From NCBI GenBank assembly GCA_963402885.1, contig OY727101.1, forward strand, positions 13,588,917 to 13,652,916: DNA of 64,000 nucleotides. The letters run 5' to 3'. Both the position numbers and the translations under genes were made by a program. Position 1 is the first letter of the stretch. Each line of letters begins with the position of its first letter. Below, in pieces: positions 15,401-24,400 of this stretch. Source of the stretch: Antedon bifida (Eukaryota > Echinodermata > Crinoidea > Comatulida > Antedonidae). The notes below the pieces were generated by a model. The model did not search any database, was not told the DNA's origin, and saw nothing but the letters and a program-made list of their open reading frames with translations.

Positions 15401-18400
15401 TTCATATTTCATAATGCATGCCTTCATTTGCTACGTGACAATCGACTTTAATGCATTGCATTTTGATAGATGTGTAGGTACCCCCCGAGGGAGAAGTAGA
15501 CTACTCCAAGAGATATGGCCCAGGCCCCCACCACCTTAACAGCATTAACATTAAGCTATTTAAGTTCAATACTTCTACAATTTGTAGGCCCTGTGCTACC
15601 ACTATATTAAAATTCTGGATCCGCCAAACTGTTAAACCAAGGTTTTGAAAATTACACTGCAAAACATAGAACATTAGTCGACCACTTTTTACAATTTGTA
15701 GGCCCTGCACCACTTTATTTCAAAATCTGCTAATGCACATTCAACAACAGCACAATACAATTTTTTATATTAATAAGCAAAATTATTATTTTGCTCATTT
15801 TTTATGGTCAAAAGTGAATAACACTATTAAAACTACAAAATGGCCTATTCAAAGTTTGATTTTTATTTTCCATGTTTTAGTGGGCGACAATACATCTTGG
15901 TCAGCGTATCATATTGGTCGGATACCGTATCTTGTACAGTACTTCTTTTTCACGATTTCAACAATATTGGCTTTTTATGTACAATGCTTCAATGACCTTT
16001 AAATGTGTCACAATCACATGTGACATTAAATGAATCAATTTCCTTGCCAGTGCTCTTACCTGTTTGAGAACGCATACTCTCTACTAGATGGTCGCCTAAA
16101 GCTTCCATCTCGATTTGGAAACCCAGGAAATGTCGGCATGCCTAAAAAATTATTCCTCCACATACGTCTAATATCCATCCTCACATCATTACAATACAAA
16201 CATTTTCCTCAGTTTTTACAGTATTTCACATAGAGCTAGGCCGGTTCTTGCAACAGGTATGCATCAACAAATGAGGCCTAGCGGTTCAGACTAGGTGGAT
16301 TACCTCGACCAGTATAGATTCATAAACTAGGCCTAGCACCAGACAAAACACTCGACCTGTCATATATTGAATTGTAAATTGTCAGGCAGTTTTTAAAAAG
16401 GAAATATATAGCGATTATATGGAAGACAATGCCTATTAAACAAAGCATTGCTGTTAATCTATTGATGATGATATTGATGGTCTAATCAATATTGCCACAT
16501 AACTCTCGGCCTAGGCCAAATCTGTGTCGCAACCTACACGTCTGTATTGAAATCTCCATTGATCGGTATTTGTTCTAACTCTGAAATTCTCACCTTCAAG
16601 CATTCACCCATTCATACATTCTGTACAAGGTTAATAATATTTTATGACAAGTTTTGCACCAATCAAAATTAAAGATTGTCTCCCTGAAAAAAATATTTTT
16701 TTAAACTACTTTTTTTGTTGAATATGCCATTTTAATGTCGCATAATAGTGACAAAAAATGTGTTCGGAAAAAAAAATGATTTACCTTAAAAAACTGTAAT
16801 TTAAGCAAAGTAATTGTCAAGTTAGCTGCCAGTCAATCGGTTTTTGGTTGAATTTAAACCGTTTATTATTTCATTTAAAAAAACATCATTTTTTCGGGGG
16901 TTTTTTCCAAGGAAGTGATTTTAACTTTGTTAAAATTACAAAATGTCTGATTTTTTTATTAACCTTCATTTTTCATGTTTTTGGGGACAATATCATCATC
17001 ATCATAGTTACTAGCAATAACCTGGATCCAATATTTTCACACAAAATTGACGTTATAACAGTCTGAAATAATTTTTTCCTGATTCTATTGATCTCAAAAG
17101 TTACATAAAAAAATATTTGAATAAACAAGAGAATTACTGCAAATCCTATTAAGTTATACTTCATGTTTCACTTCATGTTTTCTTTAAAAATTCCAAAAAT
17201 AGTAGGAAACAACATAAAAATGTATTTATAGAATTTACAAAGAATTGAAACCAAGTTTTGAATCAGCATTTAAATAGTGGTGTCACCATGAGTATTGTGC
17301 TATTGTAGTGATTTAACCAACATTGACAACTTCCCTGTAAATCGGGACTTTTAATTTAGATTACTGTATCCCTACCCTATTACATCATTTTAATGTTTTT
17401 AATAATATATGTTATGGCCTGGGTCTTAGCACTAGGATGCCAGCTTTTGTTAAAAATATTAAGGATCTAGGCTAGGCCTTAGCTACACACTTAGCCTGGC
17501 CTAAGTCTGTGTACTTCCACCGACCTAGCGCGGTGAAATAGCATGATGAAGAGTGCTACTATGGAGATTACAAGGTCATTACGTCATACGTTCACCGGCA
17601 CGTCAACGTAAATGTCCACTTAATCTAAATGTTCATATTTGTCGACGAGAACAGTCGACTACGACCCATGTGGACGTGACCATCGTGTGCACATTTACTC
17701 AATCTAAAAGTCCCTAATTGGAAAAGTCTGTATACCACTGCCACTAAAAAGGTTGATCCAATGAGAGAGCTCGGCCAGGCTACTTCAGGCCTTATTGCTA
17801 AAAATAGGACATTAGGTTAAGTTCAGTTCATTTTTATGCCATGCCGCCCCTATTTCAAAATTCCGACATTGGACGCTACCCATTAGCCTCTATGGTAATT
17901 TATTAAATTCTGGTTATTATCGCTACAGTATCCCTATTTTAAACACAGAAATTTCATCCGTATCAACAAACATACAAACAGAAAAAAATATGCTTTCCAT
18001 GTTTAACCTTTAGTTTTATGCAATGTTTGTATTTTTTGCATTTGTATTTTACCCTTTTGCTTGCGCTATAAGAATAAAACTATTATTATTTTGGTGTCGT
18101 ACTGTTTCCTTTTACCAATTTTATCATATTTTATTATGTTTTTTTAGACAAATTGTGCTTCAGGAAATAAAATAATTGAATTCCCACTACACAGGTGTGT
18201 AAGAAAAGGGCTTAGTTATTTGATCTCAAGTTTATTAATTCTACAGCATTCTACACATAATTACTGTAGACCTATCTACAGTATTTATCACAACAAAAAT
18301 TCACTGTTTCCTGCTACTGCTAAAACTCAATTATGCAATAAACAGGTCATCAATTGGTCACATGAAATCAATAACTGACCTCTAAGGCTATATTGATCAA

Positions 18401-21400
18401 ACTGCATGAACATGCACTCTAATTAACCTCCAACAAACACTGCGTTTAAAACTAAAAAACAGAGTGCTCAGGTTTGACAATAACATTTAAAACAAAAATT
18501 CCTAGAAAACTACTGTTTTTGAACGATCATTGGAAGCACACACTGATATAGTTGCGAACTGTACATTGATTTTATCATGTCTATAGCGATTTATTTAGCA
18601 ACTTTCAATTTCGCAATGGTAAGCACAATGTAACGGAGCAGCAGCAAATAGCCAATCTGTGCATATAATCTTTTCACATGACAAAGTTTAGTCAATAATA
18701 ATATTTCATAGTTTTTAAAAGATGGGCTACAAATTGCACTCTTCGGCACATTCAGGGGTGTAGGTGTGCTGTTTGTATCTTGAAGTTTACCAAATTTAAG
18801 TGTGCTGTAAACCGCAAGGGCATTTTAATACTATAGTAGTGTTAGATGAGTGATCACACTCTCACACCTAAAAAGACAAGGCTTGCATACAGTAGTACAG
18901 ATGGCATAAGAAAAAATTACACAGATCAATAGTGGTGTTTATAGTCTATGAGCGCCATTCGGATGCTATTGGAATTTGTCATTCTGCAAATTTTAACAAG
19001 CACAGTAGGCTAAAAGTCTTGGACATGGTAGGAGATTAGTCCATTATTATAGAGGGATGTTCAAGATTCTATTAGCTAGCACAGGCTATTGTTGGTTTAT
19101 CTGGGTAAGCTAAGTTTGATTGTATTATTCTGTCACATGCCACTGTACTCTCACCAAAATAGAATATAATAAAATTTACCACAAATAGAAGCTTAGGATA
19201 AAGGTAAAATGTCAATAAACTTTTTGATATTATCACATTTCATTCTATCATAAAAAAAAGTTTCGTTTTACTTATCTGATTCAATATGACACACACGGAA
19301 ATTGAGGGAATCAAATAACTAGGTGCCTAGGTTATTGATAGAATAGAATGCAGATCTATTTAAACAGATAGCAAGTTCTGGCTACGTAAATTAAAAGTGT
19401 CTGTACTGTATTAAGTAAGGCCCTGTAAAAAAATGATTAGTTTATATCATCATTATCTAGCCCTAGGTTTACAAGGCTAGCCTAGAGGGCTAGGCCAACA
19501 GCATGCTTCTTAGTGAAATTTCTATTTTTTTTTTAAAGGCGAGACTGACCAGCATGATGGGGTGAAAAAAAAACCTCCTTCCCTCATCAATTTTGAGCTG
19601 GGGATAGGGTGATATAATAATAATTTTTTTATGGGGCCTAATCACCAGTGGCTTAATGCATTGGCCTGGTTTATGGACTCTAAGTTCTCCCTCCCTAAAT
19701 GCTGAAGGCCTCTGTCATTTATAGTCTTTTTCGACACTATTTTATAATGCCTTTTTCTCCATGCTGCTCAGAGGCCCCCATAAGCTCCGGGGCCCATTGT
19801 TTATTTAGCCAGTGAGCACTCATAGCTGTTAAGTCAACTGGTAATCACACATTTAATAACATAATATGAAATTAGTGTGAAGTACAATCAACGCAAAGGA
19901 ATGTTACAAGGTTTTGAATCACATCAGTATATTTTCCTTTAATATCATAATTTCTTCAAAACTCCTTCATAATTTATTGGCCATAAAATAAATTGTCCAC
20001 AAAAAAATGACTTGGTATTTTGTTTCAATTAGACATCATCAAGTATTTAGTATTGTCTTTGTTAGTTTATACAGTATCCTTTTATGAGCGCTATCAGAAG
20101 TGTAGGTGTTTTGATTTTTGTCCATTTCTAGGTATGGCATGGCATGTGTACATCACCTCACAAACCACCACTTCCACTTGAGGATATAGAATAATGAATT
20201 GCATTTGTGGAAAAGGGCGTTCAATAAATTTTATTTTACTCTTCGAGAAGAATAGGCTATTTTTGGTTTATCCATGTAAGCTAGGCACGAAATAGAAACG
20301 TCTAATTTTAGCATTTTAACATCAAAAACACTACTATACGAAGGCGGAAAAAAATACTGCACCCAGTATTCAATTACATGACACAATTTGCATAATTACA
20401 GCAGTAGTAAACACTGGTAAAAGCCTTGAAAGCCAATTGAAAACAATTTGAACTTTATGACTCATAATGAGTAGGTGATATTGAAATAAAACCAATCTAG
20501 TCATCATAAAAAAAATGATTATAATATTATGAAATTTATATGCAGAAAAAGAAGGCACAACAAAGATCTATGATTGAGTGAATTAAGGTGAATAATGCGT
20601 TTTAACAAAATGTATAACTAAATTAATAATAGGTATGACAGATTCACGATGCCATATAATTTAGTATAATTATCACCTGACTGACATAGTGACAAAATGG
20701 ATCGCCCACAAAAAGCCTTTATTTTCAAACAGTATTGCTTAAATACAGTATCTTATCATACTGTATACAACCATTTTTATGGACAAGGATATTGTATTAA
20801 AAATGTTGTATAATTCTGTAATTGTTTCAGTTTTTTTAGATAAACTATTAGCTGGACAGAGAAGAAATTCTTTATTTACTACAGAATTTTTTTAATGAAA
20901 ACTACTTAATTTTAATTAATTATCAAGTTGAGAACTCTGATATAATGAATTTTATTAGGATTCAACAACTTATTGTACATTGGGGTAAATAATTGTAATT
21001 GTAATAAATATAGCACGAGTCCTTCTTCCAAAAACCCAAATTGGAGCTACTGTACTGTGGATGTTATATTCCTGTATCCATCCATGACAAAAAAGTAGCA
21101 ATTTTACATGAAATTTACCTTGGACATACTGTAGGCTATTTCCAGACAACAGTAAAACATCATGAATATGGCATAGGCATACATGTAATGGTTTAATGTT
21201 TGTTCAGCAACCACACAAACAAGTTAGTAAGGCTATGTTCAGACCCATGGCGTTAGACCGTTTTAGCGTACAACGTTACTAGCAAGGTCACATTACAAAC
21301 CGCAGAGAAAAAAATGAGGTGTTCAGACCCATAGCGTACGATTATCCTTACAACGGAAGTGCGTCATTCAGGTTGTTTCTAGTTGCATATTCATGTGCTC

Positions 21401-24400
21401 TTACCCACGTGTTTTCATCATTGTTTCCACTGTATATAGGCCTAGATCTCAGCCCTACAATTTATTATGACAAAATTTGCCGTAAATAAAACATACCTCA
21501 GCATTTATTTAAGAAAACTAGAGTAAAGCCAAATTTCTGTTTCTATTGTTTTTATTTTGTAGTAAAAAACATTTTCCCCAGGCTCTTGTGTTACGAAAAT
21601 AAAGCAGGCCTAGAGTCCTAATGATGAAGGAAAAATTGATTGTGATTACTGTAGTCTATCCAGTCCAGTCGGTTGAAAATAACCCTTAACTTGCTATTGC
21701 TAATAAAAATGACACAGCTCCCCTTGTTTGTTTACTGAATTTTTTAGGAGTTAGGGGGTTTTCAGCATTAAACTTGTCCAGTCTAGTCTGCCTTGTATAT
21801 ATGAATGAGTGACTTGATGTCCCACCACGCTAGTTTTTAGCTTGAATGAAATGCGTGAATGGCTCTCAGCTAGGCCTAGGCCTAAAAGGGGACGGGATCG
21901 TATCGTAGTCACTATGTTTAAATACAAGGTGCATTTATTTATGTCATTTGTTAGAAAATATAATGGTAATCAATTGATACATGTAGTTTGTAGCTTAGTT
22001 TGTTAGGCCTTATTTATTCTGGCCTTTTTGTTGTTGAAATCCATCTCTCACACGACGATACAAGATGTCAGCCTAGGTCAAACCTTGTTTCGCGTCATAA
22101 CAGGAAACGTTCTGATTGGATACAACGTTGACTTACAGTAGCGTCGTACGCTAAAACGGTACTATCAACCGTTTTCCACTACAACGCTACAACCGTTGTA
22201 CAACGCGTTGTACGCTAATCCCCAACTGTTCAGACACACATTCTTTTAGCGTCGTACGCTAAAACGGTCTAACGCCATGGGTCTGAACAGGGCCTAAAAT
22301 GTATTGACATACTCAAAAGTAAACATGTATCTACTGTATAGAAACCCATGGCTACTACAAATACTATAGTTAGATAAGATAAAAACTGAATTGGGAAATA
22401 CCCAAACAACATGGCTTAGTCATTTAAATGAGTCATTATTATTAACATTCATTGTTCACTATCAAGTTTAGTAAAGTCACAATGGGCCTGTTTCTATTAG
22501 CAATACTTTACCATAATAAATATAGCATTCTTTAAATACAGTACAACCAAGCAAATTCATTCACCTTCCTTCAAAATCTTGTTCACAAGTCATGTATCAA
22601 GATGCTAAACAAAGTCTTCAGGTGTGGAGTTTTTTTTTAAAGCTCTGTCAACACTATCAAAAAAATGTTATGTGCCCATATATGTAAACGATGATGTCAT
22701 ATTACTACCATATTTGGGCACCCTCACACTTTTGTTGTCAAACTAGTTTTATTATTATACTGTAGTGTAGACAGGATTTGAACCCAGCTACAACTTTCTG
22801 TATGGTTTTCATATTTCTTGGCAGGCAATATGACCTCCTCTATCTAATGTTCATTAGATGCAAGCATCATCTTTATGAGGATACTAGTCATAAATCAATG
22901 AGGTCAGCACGTACAGTAGATAATATTATATGATGTGTTCAAAACCATGAAATCTAGATATAGTACTGCACACAAAAAAGACAAGCAAGCACTTGAGATC
23001 TGTAAATGTCGGGGTAATGAAGTATAAATAATACTGTAAAACAAGCTATTGATAAATGCTATTAATAAACCTACACCATAAACACAGCCTAACAAAATCA
23101 TTATTATATTTGTTCAAATTAAAGCTTGGAAAATGAAACAAACTGTTCTGAATTGACAATCTCATTATTTGAAATCATTTTTGTAATAAAGCGCAATTAA
23201 CATTGGATTCCAATAGGATTTTTTTGATATGGTACCAGTACATCCCAACTGGAAATAATACACTTTAAATCAACAGTTGTGTTGATAGTCTATGGGTGCT
23301 GCTTACCTGGATAAGCCAACAATAGCCCATGCTCTCCTGGAGAAGTTATGATACAAAAACTAAAAAATTCCTTGAGCACCCCTCAATTTTAATGGACTAA
23401 TCTAACACAAAAGCCACCCCATCACATGGACATGCCAACATACCACAGTCAGCTTTGATTCAACATTATTGAATTTACATTTTGAATAATTTTTTGAAAT
23501 TTTTACCTATGTACTATAATGCACAGTTCATTTTTCAATTGTGCCATAAGGCATTTAAACACCCACAATTACAGTAACTGATGTCAAAAGTACTATATAT
23601 TACTTGTTCATTGTAGTGTAGATGTACTATAATTATTCTTTATATTTCAGTAGCAAAAAATACAGACAACATTATAATTGATGAACCGCAGTTAATACAA
23701 ATTTCCATCATAAAAACACAAAACTGTAAACAGACTCGGATAGTTTATTATTTATTGATACCAGTAACAAATAATGCAAGGATGAACAAAACTTTAGGAG
23801 CAGACTAGAATAAGTTGTTTAAGACGAGTTAAACTTGTCTGCATTTTGTAGCCAAAATAGAGTAGGGAATTAGATAGGATAGCTTGACCTTTGGTATGTT
23901 TTGTATTTCCTGCCATTATCTACATAGAATTTGATGTCTTAATAAATAGTAATGCTAAAGTGTACTTTGCAGTGCTCACTGATGATAGCACAATTCACTA
24001 CAAGCTACTGACACCATGACGCTACTCTACCCCAGGTAGGTACAATACACCAGAGCAGTGTACAGTGCATTAGATCCTTGAGTTTTAAGTATGTACATCT
24101 AAGAAGTGTTGTTCTACCACCAGACGAACTATGTTGGATTTTTGGTTACAGAGCCCCTGCCTTTAAACCGCTCGTGACCAAGTGACAGTTGAAAACAAGT
24201 ATGCAAAATGTGATACTGACCTTAATTATAAAATTTGTATCCAATAATCTGTGCAGTATACAAGATCAGTATCACTTCCTCATATAGTTCCAAAACAAAT
24301 AATTTGAATGCAAATAAAAAATACTGTTTTTATGGTCCCTTGAAAAATTAGCCAATAAACTGTTTGTCAACATTTTGAATAGAATTATGTTTTTATGGTA

